DNA from: DASXIW01 sp036497785 | GTDB lineage: Bacteria; Pseudomonadota; Alphaproteobacteria; Acetobacterales; Acetobacteraceae | Direction: 5' to 3' | DNA length: 7,512 bases | NCBI GenBank assembly: GCA_036497785.1 | Contig: DASXIW010000211.1 | Location: 1-7,512 of the forward strand | Part shown: positions 1-5,670 of the stretch, one piece after another | Numbering within the stretch: the stretch's first letter is position 1 | Layout: every line of letters begins with the position of its first letter | Notes under the pieces: generated by a model | The model's database searches: none | Seen by the model: the letters and a program-made list of their open reading frames with translations, nothing else | Told to the model about the DNA's origin: nothing | Translations under genes and position numbers: made by a program

Positions 1-2
1 AC

Positions 3-362
3 ACCGGCGCCTTTTATGCCGAGATCTTTCGCGGCGGCATCCTGTCCATCGAGAGCGGACAATGGGACGCGGCCAGGGCGCTCGGGCTCAGCCCCTGGCG
101 GATGATGCGCCTCGTGATCCTGCCCCAGGCCATCCGGCGAATGGTGCCGCCCTTCCTGAACCAGTCCATCACCCAGCTGAAGAACACCTCGCTGGTCTCC
201 ACCATCGCCGTGCCGGACCTGCTCTATCAGGGCCAACTCATCACCGCCGACACCTACAAACCGTTGGAGGTGTACACGGCAGTGGCCATCATCTATTTCG
301 CGATGCTGTTTCCCATGACGCTGATCGTGAAAGCCTATGAAAGGCAGCTGGCCAAAAGCTAA
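3..362 (+). CDS. Polar amino-acid ABC transporter permease, C-terminal part
   Basis: This is the last 119 codons of an inner-membrane permease that moves a polar amino acid (glutamate, aspartate, glutamine, histidine or similar) into the cytoplasm, driven by a partner ATPase. The 5' end lies outside the window. The visible part opens with the family's cytoplasmic coupling helix, the EAA loop (about residues 6-43 of the fragment): YAEIFRGGI, then GQWDAARALGL and VILPQAIR. This pattern is typical of the His/Glu/Gln/Arg/opine (HisMQ, GltJK) permease family. It is followed by NTSLVSTIAVPDLL and a last hydrophobic span (VYTAVAIIYFAMLFPMTLIV) before a short basic tail, YERQLAKS. The family is clear, but the substrate cannot be told from this fragment. 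The partner genes (ATPase, binding protein, second permease) would lie to the left or elsewhere. The stop codon TAA (360-362) overlaps the stop codon of the convergent kinase gene. Confidence 0.93.
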   Translation, partial: TGAFYAEIFRGGILSIESGQWDAARALGLSPWRMMRLVILPQAIRRMVPPFLNQSITQLKNTSLVSTIAVPDLLYQGQLITADTYKPLEVYTAVAIIYFAMLFPMTLIVKAYERQLAKS

Positions 363-1789
363 ACTGCCGCCCGGGCCAGGCCGCGCGTCACGTCTCCCGC
401 AATGCCGGCCTGTTCGCGCACGAACCGGATCGACACCCGGCAACCCTTGCCACCCGCGCCGCTCTCGATCGCCAGCGCGCCCCCATGCAACCGGGCAATC
501 GACGACACCAGGCTCAAACCGAGCCCGGATCCCGGCGTGTTGCGGCTGCGGTCGGAGCGGAAGAAGCGCCGCAACACCGCCTCGCGTTCTTCGGGCGGAA
601 TACCAGGCCCATCGTCGTTGACGGTCATCGTCACCGCCGCGCCGCCGCGCCGCACATCGAGCTGAACGCGTCCGCCCGGCAACACAAACTTCACCGCGTT
701 GTCGACGAGATTGACCATCGCCTCGAACAGCAATTCCCGATCGCCCGCGACCAGACTCGCGTCGTCCACGCGAAGCGTTAGCGTCACGTCCCGGTCCTCG
801 GCCAGCGGCGCATACAGTTCGCCCACCTCGCGCGCGATCTCGGCGAGGTCGAGCGTGGCGAACGCGGATTGTCGCTGCCCCTGTTCGATCGCCCCCAGGC
901 GCAGCAGCGCGCGGATCGTGTTGATCAGCTCATCCAACTGGCCGATCGCACCATCGATATTCGTCCTTAGCGTCTCTGCGTCCTGTGCCTCGTCGTCGCG
1001 CATGCGCTCCAGCCGCGTGCGCAGGCGCACCAGCGGCGTGCGCAGGTCATGCGCGATCGCCTCGCCGGCCATCTTCACCTCGTCCATAAGCCGCTCGATT
1101 TCGTCCAGCATCGTGTTCACGATGCCGGCCAGCCGATCGAAATCGTCGTTGCTGCCGGCCAAGGGAAGCCTTTCGGCAAGTTGCCCCGCCATCACCCGTC
1201 GCGCTGCCGCATGGATTGCCTCGATCCGCCGCACCGTGCCCAGGCTGACCACAACCCCGCCGGCCAGCGCCAACACCATCGCGGGCATCGCGCCCAGCCA
1301 CAGCGCCCGCCTGACAATGCGGGTCAGCCGCTGGAGCACGTCCATGCTGCGCGCGAGCACCAGCAGGTCGCCGTTCGCGACGCGCCGTGCCACCACCCGC
1401 GCCATGTCGGTCTCGCTCGCGCCCAACGGATCGGCCCGGCGGATCCTCGCCGTCCCGATCTCGCCCATTGGCGGCAGCACCGGCGGGATCGCGCGCAGAT
1501 TCCCGGCGATGGGACGACCGTTCGCATCGAACAACCCGGCCAGCGCGATCCGGCGCCGGTCGTGCCTGACATAGTCGTCAATGCTGGCCGTCAACTCCGG
1601 GATCGGCTGCTCCGCCAGCGTCCGCGCATCGGATTGCAGCAGGGCGTCGAATTGCTGGCGCATCTGTCCGGCCGTCTGCCAGTAGATGAAGCAGAACACC
1701 AGCAGAAATGCCGCAGCGAATACCGACGACGACGTCAGCACCCAGCGAAACGCGGTCGTGTGCAGAAACGTGAAGCGGTGCTGCCGCAT
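359..1789 (-). CDS. Membrane sensor histidine kinase (HAMP-HisKA-HATPase)
   Basis: This is a two-component sensor kinase: it autophosphorylates on histidine in response to an envelope signal and passes the phosphate to a response regulator. Numbered from the start chosen here (476 aa): transmembrane helix 1 at about 17-37; a periplasmic sensor region of about 120 residues; helix 2 at about 161-184; HAMP to about 237; H-box AIAHDLRTPL with phospho-acceptor H247; N-box NLVDNAVKF (Mg-binding N364); G1 box DDGPGIP (392-398); F-box RFFRSD (408-413); G2 box GSGLGLSLV (420-428). All catalytic boxes look intact. The layout resembles the QseC/CusS-like kinases. The ATG at 1789 has a GGAG six bases upstream. 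An ATG at 1801 (4 residues longer) and a GTG at 1870 lack a good ribosome binding site, and the latter would overlap the upstream gene. The kinase lies 29 bp after the stop of the small secreted protein gene, so it is probably cotranscribed with it. No response regulator is present beside it. Confidence 0.93.
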   Translation of the reverse strand: MRQHRFTFLHTTAFRWVLTSSSVFAAAFLLVFCFIYWQTAGQMRQQFDALLQSDARTLAEQPIPELTASIDDYVRHDRRRIALAGLFDANGRPIAGNLRAIPPVLPPMGEIGTARIRRADPLGASETDMARVVARRVANGDLLVLARSMDVLQRLTRIVRRALWLGAMPAMVLALAGGVVVSLGTVRRIEAIHAAARRVMAGQLAERLPLAGSNDDFDRLAGIVNTMLDEIERLMDEVKMAGEAIAHDLRTPLVRLRTRLERMRDDEAQDAETLRTNIDGAIGQLDELINTIRALLRLGAIEQGQRQSAFATLDLAEIAREVGELYAPLAEDRDVTLTLRVDDASLVAGDRELLFEAMVNLVDNAVKFVLPGGRVQLDVRRGGAAVTMTVNDDGPGIPPEEREAVLRRFFRSDRSRNTPGSGLGLSLVSSIARLHGGALAIESGAGGKGCRVSIRFVREQAGIAGDVTRGLARAAV

Positions 1790-1818
1790 GGATTGCTCCA
1801 TCGGGTCACGCCGCCGCT

Positions 1819-2058
1819 TCAGCCATCGCTTGGGTCGGCGACCTGCGTTTCGTTCTGCGTCGTGATCCACGTCATGGCCAGCGCGGCGAACCGCCGGATC
1901 GCGATCCGGGCGTGCAGTTCCTGTGGCGTCCCGTCATAGGACCCCGCCGGGGCGAAGTTCGGCTCGACCACCCGGCTGCGCTCGCCCCATGCGAGGGCCG
2001 GGCCGGCGGTGGCACCGATGCCAACGGCCAACATCGCCGCGAAAAGAGCTTTCTGCAT
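1819..2058 (-). CDS. Small secreted protein A, unknown function
   Basis: I do not recognise this 79-residue protein. It begins with a convincing Sec signal peptide: MQK, a hydrophobic stretch, then a likely signal-peptidase I site after ALA (residue 23). The mature part is only about 56 residues. It contains the motif V-E-P-N-x2-P-x-G-x-Y-D-G-x-P at residues 31-45, which recurs in the neighbouring protein B, then a mixed helix-like stretch (ELHARIAIRRFAALAMTW) and a polar tail. The start at 2058 is set by a strong ribosome binding site, AGGAGA, seven bases upstream (2066-2071). An in-frame upstream ATG at 2082 would put that site inside the gene and disrupt the signal peptide. The gene lies 44 bp after protein B and 29 bp before the kinase, all on one strand, which suggests a shared transcript. 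A periplasmic role tied to the kinase is an inference from position only. Confidence 0.75.
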   Translation of the reverse strand: MQKALFAAMLAVGIGATAGPALAWGERSRVVEPNFAPAGSYDGTPQELHARIAIRRFAALAMTWITTQNETQVADPSDG

Positions 2059-2102
2059 ATCGCTGTCTCCTGTCACATGCATGCCGCGCGCAAGCCGTCG
2101 GA

Positions 2103-2372
2103 TCAGCCCTGGGCGTTCGTGGTCATGGTCGCGGTCCGGTTGCTCGTGGCCACCGGCCTCTGCTGACCCTGGGGCTGCTCCGCCGCCGCCATCGTGTTCT
2201 CGTGGGCGATCACGCGCGAAGCCCGTGGCACGCCGTCAAAGAAACCGGGAGGGAACCCGTTCGGGTCGACGTAAGGCGTGCCCTCACCGCCACCCCCGTT
2301 GCGCGCGAAAGCCGGGATCGCCGTCACGCCGAGGCTTGCCGCCATGGCCAGCGCGAAAATCATGGGCTTCAT
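2103..2372 (-). CDS. Small secreted protein B, paralogue of A
   Basis: I do not recognise this 89-residue protein. It has a Sec signal peptide (MKPMIFALAMAASLG, then a likely cleavage site after AFA at residue 23), so the mature protein of about 66 residues should be periplasmic or secreted. The mature part starts with a Gly-rich segment (RNGGGGEG) and then carries V-D-P-N-x2-P-x-G-x-F-D-G-x-P at residues 35-49. Protein A has the same spaced motif, with 8 of 15 positions identical. The C-terminal third is rich in Gln, Asn, Thr and Ala and looks unstructured. The start at 2372 has AGGAGA eight bases upstream (2381-2386), within a leader nearly the same as that of protein A. This is probably the first gene of the unit B-A-kinase. 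A minus-strand open frame continues upstream of this start to 2849, but it runs antiparallel through other sequence and has no support. Confidence 0.75.
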   Translation of the reverse strand: MKPMIFALAMAASLGVTAIPAFARNGGGGEGTPYVDPNGFPPGFFDGVPRASRVIAHENTMAAAEQPQGQQRPVATSNRTATMTTNAQG

Positions 2373-2474
2373 ATCTCGTCTCTCCTGTCGGTGGATCGCG
2401 GGGCTTCGCCGTGCGTCCGTGTTCTGAGGCTGCCGGTGGAAGAAGAACCACCCTTCGCCCGTGGAGAGAGGTAG

Positions 2475-2491
2475 AGCCGCGCGGCGCGGCT
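2475..2491. repeat. GC-rich palindrome, possible hairpin
   Basis: AGCCGCGC and GCGCGGCT flank a single central G, a perfect 8-bp inverted repeat. As RNA the loop must open by two or three pairs. On the plus strand it is followed by TTTCT, but there is no plus-strand gene before it. On the minus strand, where it follows the oxidoreductase gene, no T-run follows. It could be a weak processing or termination structure, or part of a dispersed palindromic repeat. Confidence 0.45.
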
Positions 2492-2507
2492 TTCTGCTAA
2501 ATTGGCC

Positions 2508-2526
2508 TTTAGAATGGCTGTCTAAA
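2508..2526. promoter_or_regulatory. Inverted repeat TTTAGA-N7-TCTAAA, possible operator
   Basis: This is a perfect 6-bp dyad with arms 2508-2513 and 2521-2526 and centre ATGGCTG. It lies in the most A/T-rich part of the leader upstream of the small-protein/kinase unit, just past the oxidoreductase stop codon. The surrounding bases also show a loose repeat of about 12 bp (CTAAATTGGC, TAGAATGGC, CTAAACCG), which would fit a regulator binding repeated half-sites. The regulator is unknown and the arms are short. Confidence 0.35.
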
Positions 2527-2533
2527 CCGAAAG

Positions 2534-3400
2534 TTAGTCGTTCGCCCACTGCGACCGGGCGAACAGCCGCGCAAGCCCCGTCTCGAGCGCGACGGGCTCG
2601 ATGCCCAGCACGGCGCGCATCGGCGCGATGTCGAAATCTTTGTCCTCCAGCAGCCGCCGGATCTCGGCCCCGCGAATGCGCGGCAGGCCGGGCAGCACGG
2701 TCAGCGGCGCCGCCACCCGCAGCAGCAATGCCGGCAACGGCACGATGCGCGGCGGCCGCAACCCGGCGGCACGCGCGACGGCGCGCACGAATCCGGCATA
2801 GGGCAGGGGGGCCGGTCCCGCGATCGCCAGCGTCCGCGGCCCGTCCCACGCGATATCGAGGCCGGCGAGAATGGCTGCCGTCACGTCGTCCTGATGGATC
2901 GGCTGCACCAGCGCCCGCCCCCCGCCGGGCAACGGCACCACCGGCAGGCGGCGCAGCAGGGCTGCGAGGCGCTGCACATTATCCTCCCCCTGCGCCCCAT
3001 AGATCATGGTGGGATGCAGCATCACCCCAGGCCGTCCCGCCGCCAAGAAGGCTGCCTCGCCGGCCAGCACCCCCTTGCCATGCTCGTCCAGCCAGCGTGT
3101 GTATCGCCGCGTGCTGCCAAGAAAGACGAACCGCCCGGCCGCTGGCGCCGCCTGCAGAATGGCCCCGGCATGGCGGGCATGCGCGCAGGACACCACACGC
3201 CGCGCATCCCCCAGCGCCGCCGACAGCGCCGCCGGATCGCGCAGATCGGCGATCCGCGCCTCTCCCGGCAACCCCAGCCCACGCCATTTCCCGCCATCCC
3301 GCACCACCGGCACGGGCGTCAGCCCCGTGCGCAGCAATGCCTTGCACAGCACCGCGCCAGATCGCCCGGACGCGCCGACCACATGGATTTCGTCTGTCAT
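2534..3400 (-). CDS. NAD(P)-binding SDR-type oxidoreductase/epimerase family
   Basis: This 288-residue protein has a Rossmann NAD(P)-binding fold of the extended/atypical short-chain dehydrogenase type. Visible features are the strand plus glycine loop IHVVGASGRSG (residues 5-15, GxxGxxG); VVRDGGKW after the second strand, where R34 hints at NADP(H); DLRDP (52-56), the usual cofactor-contact Asp; FLGSTRRY (93-100); and HPTMIYG (129-135), which is strongly conserved in the NAD-dependent epimerase/NmrA/NDUFA9-like groups. I do not see a normal YxxxK catalytic pair after Y100, so it may be an atypical or non-classical member, and the substrate is unknown. The ATG at 3400 places the Rossmann strand at the very N terminus, as is normal. 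A GTG at 3481 would add 27 non-homologous-looking residues, and it lies inside the intergenic dyad. The ribosome binding site is weak (GGAA touching the ATG). The gene diverges from rplM and its stop codon is 161 bp before the small-protein unit. Confidence 0.85.
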   Translation of the reverse strand: MTDEIHVVGASGRSGAVLCKALLRTGLTPVPVVRDGGKWRGLGLPGEARIADLRDPAALSAALGDARRVVSCAHARHAGAILQAAPAAGRFVFLGSTRRYTRWLDEHGKGVLAGEAAFLAAGRPGVMLHPTMIYGAQGEDNVQRLAALLRRLPVVPLPGGGRALVQPIHQDDVTAAILAGLDIAWDGPRTLAIAGPAPLPYAGFVRAVARAAGLRPPRIVPLPALLLRVAAPLTVLPGLPRIRGAEIRRLLEDKDFDIAPMRAVLGIEPVALETGLARLFARSQWAND

Positions 3401-3463
3401 TTCCGATAGATACACTGGCGCGGCCACGCCGGATAACCCCGCCATTCCGGCCCGCCCGAATTG

Positions 3464-3481
3464 GTGGTATTCCCATACCAC
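3464..3481. promoter_or_regulatory. Perfect dyad GTGGTAT-N4-ATACCAC, possible operator
   Basis: Arms 3464-3470 and 3475-3481 are perfect 7-bp inverted complements around TCCC. The site sits 12 bp upstream of the rplM -35 box and about 64 bp before the oxidoreductase start, between divergent genes. The TGGTAT/ATACCA half-sites look like a DNA-binding dimer's operator, and GntR-family sites have a similar GT...AC form. Which gene it controls is not shown. Confidence 0.45.
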
Positions 3482-3493
3482 ACACAGAAACCC

Positions 3494-3522
3494 TTGACGC
3501 CACGCGGGTCTCCGGCCATAAG
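3494..3522 (+). promoter_or_regulatory. rplM-rpsI promoter
   Basis: A -35 box TTGACG (3494-3499) and a -10 box CATAAG (3517-3522) are separated by 17 bp, a good match to the vegetative alphaproteobacterial promoter form. Transcription would start near 3529, leaving about 48 nt before the L13 start codon. I did not find a clear hairpin in that leader. Confidence 0.6.
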
Positions 3523-3576
3523 CCGCCGCCAGTTGAGATTTCGGAACGCGCCGTCCGGCGCCGGGGATACCGCCAC

Positions 3577-4044
3577 ATGATGAAGACGACCCTCTCGCTC
3601 AAACCCGCGGAGGTGCAGAAGGATTGGATATTGATCGACGCGGAAGGCCTGGTTCTCGGCCGCCTCGCCGTCGTCATCGCCAACCGCCTGCGCGGCAAGC
3701 ACAAGGCCACCTTCACACCGCATGTCGATTGCGGCGACAATGTCGTCGTGATCAACGCGGCCAAGGTGAAGGTCACCGGCAAGAAGGCCGATGACTCCGT
3801 CTTCTACTACCACACCGGCTATGCCGGCGGCATCAAGGGCCGCAGCATCGGCCAGCGCCTGGAAAGCGCGCACCCCGAGCGGGTGCTGGAAAAGGCGGTC
3901 GAGCGCATGATCACGCGCGGCCCGCTGCAGCGCGCCCAGATGAAGCACCTGCATGTCTATGGCGGCGACACCCATCCGCATGATGGCCAGCAGCCGAAGA
4001 AGCTCGACGTCGCCGTGATGAACCCGAAGAACAAGAGGGCCTGA
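3577..4044 (+). CDS. rplM: 50S ribosomal protein L13
   Basis: L13 is an early-assembling protein of the large ribosomal subunit. The 155-residue sequence is typical and full length: KPAEVQKDWILIDAEGLVLG, then RLRGKHKATFTPHVDCGD, VVVINAAKVKVTGKK, YYHTGYAGGIK and the signature-like HPERVLEKAVERMITRGPL, ending in QPKKLDVA. The start is a double ATG. The first (3577) lies nine bases after GGGGA (3563-3567) and is preferred. The second (3580) would give 154 residues, the more usual length, so one residue is uncertain. It is the first gene of the rplM-rpsI operon: its TGA is followed four bases later by the rpsI ATG. A long in-frame opening upstream, back to 2461, is not part of the protein. Confidence 0.98.
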   Translation: MMKTTLSLKPAEVQKDWILIDAEGLVLGRLAVVIANRLRGKHKATFTPHVDCGDNVVVINAAKVKVTGKKADDSVFYYHTGYAGGIKGRSIGQRLESAHPERVLEKAVERMITRGPLQRAQMKHLHVYGGDTHPHDGQQPKKLDVAVMNPKNKRA

Positions 4045-4048
4045 GCCG

Positions 4049-4537
4049 ATGTCCGGAACCCAGTCCCGCAGCCTCGCCGATCTGAAGGATCTGGCGGTTG
4101 CGACCGCTATCCCCACCGACAAGGTGAAGGTCGAGCCGAAGCGCGACACGCTCGGCCGCAGCTACGCCACCGGCCGCCGCAAGAACGCCATCGCCCGCGT
4201 CTGGATCAAGCCCGGCAAGGGTGAGATCATGGTGAACGGTAAGCGCGTGGGCCAGTATTTCGCGCGCCCGGTGCTGCGCATGCTGATCACCCAGCCCTTC
4301 CTGGTGGCCGATCGCTACAATCAGTTCGACGTGTATTGCACGGTGAACGGTGGCGGCCTATCCGGCCAGGCCGGCGCGCTGCGCCACGGCATCAGCCGCG
4401 CACTCACCTATTACGAGCCGGAATTGCGCAGCATCCTCAAGATCGCCGGCTTCCTCACGCGCGACAGCCGCGTGGTCGAGCGCAAGAAATACGGCCGCGC
4501 CAAGGCCCGACGCAGCTTCCAGTTCAGCAAGCGCTGA
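4049..4537 (+). CDS. rpsI: 30S ribosomal protein S9
   Basis: S9 is a small-subunit protein whose C-terminal tail reaches the P-site tRNA. The 162-residue protein has the S9 core from about residue 39 on (YATGRRKNAIARVWIKPG, NGKRVGQYFARPVLR, VNGGGLSGQAGALRHGISRAL) and the expected basic C terminus KARRSFQFSKR. The roughly 35-residue N-terminal extension (SLADLKDLAVAT and so on) is absent from E. coli S9 (about 130 aa) but is usual in alphaproteobacteria. The ATG at 4049 follows the L13 stop by four bases, with AGAGGG about nine bases upstream. The operon ends at the terminator just downstream. Confidence 0.98.
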   Translation: MSGTQSRSLADLKDLAVATAIPTDKVKVEPKRDTLGRSYATGRRKNAIARVWIKPGKGEIMVNGKRVGQYFARPVLRMLITQPFLVADRYNQFDVYCTVNGGGLSGQAGALRHGISRALTYYEPELRSILKIAGFLTRDSRVVERKKYGRAKARRSFQFSKR

Positions 4538-4561
4538 TCGCCCTTACGCCTTCGTCCGGGG

Positions 4562-4593
4562 AAGGGGGGGTCGCGCAAGCGGCCCCCCTTTTT
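4562..4593 (+). terminator. Intrinsic terminator of rplM-rpsI
   Basis: A G-run (4564-4570) pairs with a C-run (4583-4588). The stem is continued inwards by a T-G wobble and CGC/GCG, and closed by a GCAA tetraloop (4575-4578). Outer A residues pair with the start of the T-run. The stem of about 12 pairs is followed by TTTTT (4589-4593). It lies 25 bp after the rpsI stop, and it separates the ribosomal operon from argC. Confidence 0.9.
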
Positions 4594-4689
4594 CGCTGTA
4601 CGCCCATTCACGCAAACCAGTGTGGCAAAGCTGTCGCTTGCTTTTCGCGGCGCGGCCCGGTGACGATAGAAATCTTCAGGGAGACCCCC

Positions 4690-5670
4690 ATGGCAGATAA
4701 CGCGTCCGAAACGGCACGGATCTTCATCGACGGTGAAGCCGGGACCACCGGCCTGGGCATCCGCGAACGCCTGGCCGCCATTCCCGGCATCGAACTGCGA
4801 AGCCTGACCGGCAATAGCCGCAAGGACCCGGTGGCGCGCCGCGCCATCATGGAGGAAGTCGATCTGGTGGTGCTCTGCCTGCCGGACGCGGCCGCCATGG
4901 AATCCACCGAACTGGCGGACAGCCTCGGCAATCGCGCACCCAAGCTGCTGGATGCAAGCACCGCGCATCGTGTGGCGCCGGGCTGGGTGTACGGCTTCCC
5001 GGAGTTGGAGCCGGAGCAGGCCGCCCATATCGCCCGCGCCCGCAAGGTCTCCAACCCCGGCTGCTATCCCACCGGCGCGGTCGCGCTGCTGCGCCCGCTG
5101 GTGGATGAAGCGGTCATCCCGCAGGACCACCCGATCACCATCAACGCGGTCAGCGGCTATTCCGGCGGCGGCAAGGCGATGATCGCCGCGCACGACACCA
5201 ATGGCGGCCCCGCCTTTGAGCTGTACGGGCTCGGGCTGGAACACAAGCACATCCCGGAAACCCAGGCCTATGCCCGGCTGACCCGCCGCCCCATCTTCGC
5301 CCCATCGGTCGGCCATTACCGCCAGGGCATGCTGGTCTCGATTCCCCTGCATCTGGACACGCTGCCAGGCAACCCGACTGGCGCTGCCCTGCACGACATC
5401 CTCGCCTCCCGCTACCGCGACAACCGCCTCATCCGCGTGCTGCCGCCCGCCACCGATGGCAGGCTGGAGCCGGAGGCGCTGAACGACACCGACCTGCTGG
5501 AACTGCGCGTCTTCGCCAACGATACGCATCGGCAAGCCGTACTGGTGGCAAGGCTGGACAATCTGGGCAAGGGCGCCTCGGGAGCCGCCGTGCAGAATAT
5601 CGGCCTGATGCTCGGCCTTTCCCAAATCGCCGCCCAGTACGAAACGCAGTACGAGCCGGCCAATGCCTGA
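4690..5670 (+). CDS. argC: N-acetyl-gamma-glutamyl-phosphate reductase, type 2
   Basis: ArgC reduces N-acetyl-glutamyl-phosphate to N-acetylglutamate semialdehyde with NADPH, the third step of arginine biosynthesis, in the cytoplasm. The 326-residue protein starts with the short-form (type 2) signature IFIDGEAGTTGLGI (11-24), the nucleotide-binding loop. It then has LDASTAHRV (88-95), the catalytic cysteine C125 in SNPGCYPTG, SGYSGGGK (155-162) and LEHKHIPE, whose H187 fits the catalytic histidine. The ATG at 4690 has AGGGAGA a few bases upstream. Frame upstream of it overlaps rpsI and is not coding. It follows the rpsI terminator, so it should have its own promoter in 4594-4689, where I see only weak boxes (GATAGA at 4665-4670). 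An argC gene after rplM-rpsI is a known arrangement in several alphaproteobacteria. The stop codon overlaps the next gene. Confidence 0.97.
   Translation: MADNASETARIFIDGEAGTTGLGIRERLAAIPGIELRSLTGNSRKDPVARRAIMEEVDLVVLCLPDAAAMESTELADSLGNRAPKLLDASTAHRVAPGWVYGFPELEPEQAAHIARARKVSNPGCYPTGAVALLRPLVDEAVIPQDHPITINAVSGYSGGGKAMIAAHDTNGGPAFELYGLGLEHKHIPETQAYARLTRRPIFAPSVGHYRQGMLVSIPLHLDTLPGNPTGAALHDILASRYRDNRLIRVLPPATDGRLEPEALNDTDLLELRVFANDTHRQAVLVARLDNLGKGASGAAVQNIGLMLGLSQIAAQYETQYEPANA

Larger units (their letters stand above)
2373..2533 (-). promoter_or_regulatory. Leader/promoter region of the B-A-kinase unit
   Basis: This 161 bp stretch lies between the oxidoreductase stop and the start of small protein B. 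Read for the minus-strand unit it contains, in order: a TTTAGA-N7-TCTAAA dyad (2508-2526), an A/T-rich stretch, a GC-rich palindrome (2475-2491), and a small hairpin GGTGG-N8-CCACC (2435-2452). One arm of this hairpin could pair instead with the GTGG at 2461-2464. No -35/-10 pair is convincing. The A/T-rich part near 2500-2530 is the most likely promoter site. The two mutually exclusive small stems could be a leader switch, but they are short and may be chance. Confidence 0.35.

Noticed and set aside
699..1574. 291-codon plus-strand open frame opposite the kinase
   Set aside because: Its product is a low-complexity Ser/Arg/Ala-rich sequence, typical of an antisense shadow in GC-rich DNA. The minus-strand frame encodes all histidine kinase motifs.
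1049..1939. 296-codon plus-strand open frame across the kinase and small protein A
   Set aside because: The product is rich in His, Arg, Gln and Pro with no domain, and it runs across two well-supported minus-strand genes.
2103..2849. 248-codon minus-strand frame that would extend small protein B at its N terminus
   Set aside because: The upstream part runs in another frame through the oxidoreductase gene and the leader. The internal ATG at 2372 has a strong ribosome binding site and begins a proper signal peptide.
2461..3576. In-frame extension upstream of rplM
   Set aside because: The sequence before the double ATG is Arg/Pro/Ala-rich, runs antisense to the oxidoreductase and contains the rplM promoter. 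L13 normally begins at the chosen start.
4624..4641. Possible sigma-54 promoter before argC (GG...GC)
   Set aside because: The GG and GC elements are 14 bases apart, whereas the consensus needs 10.
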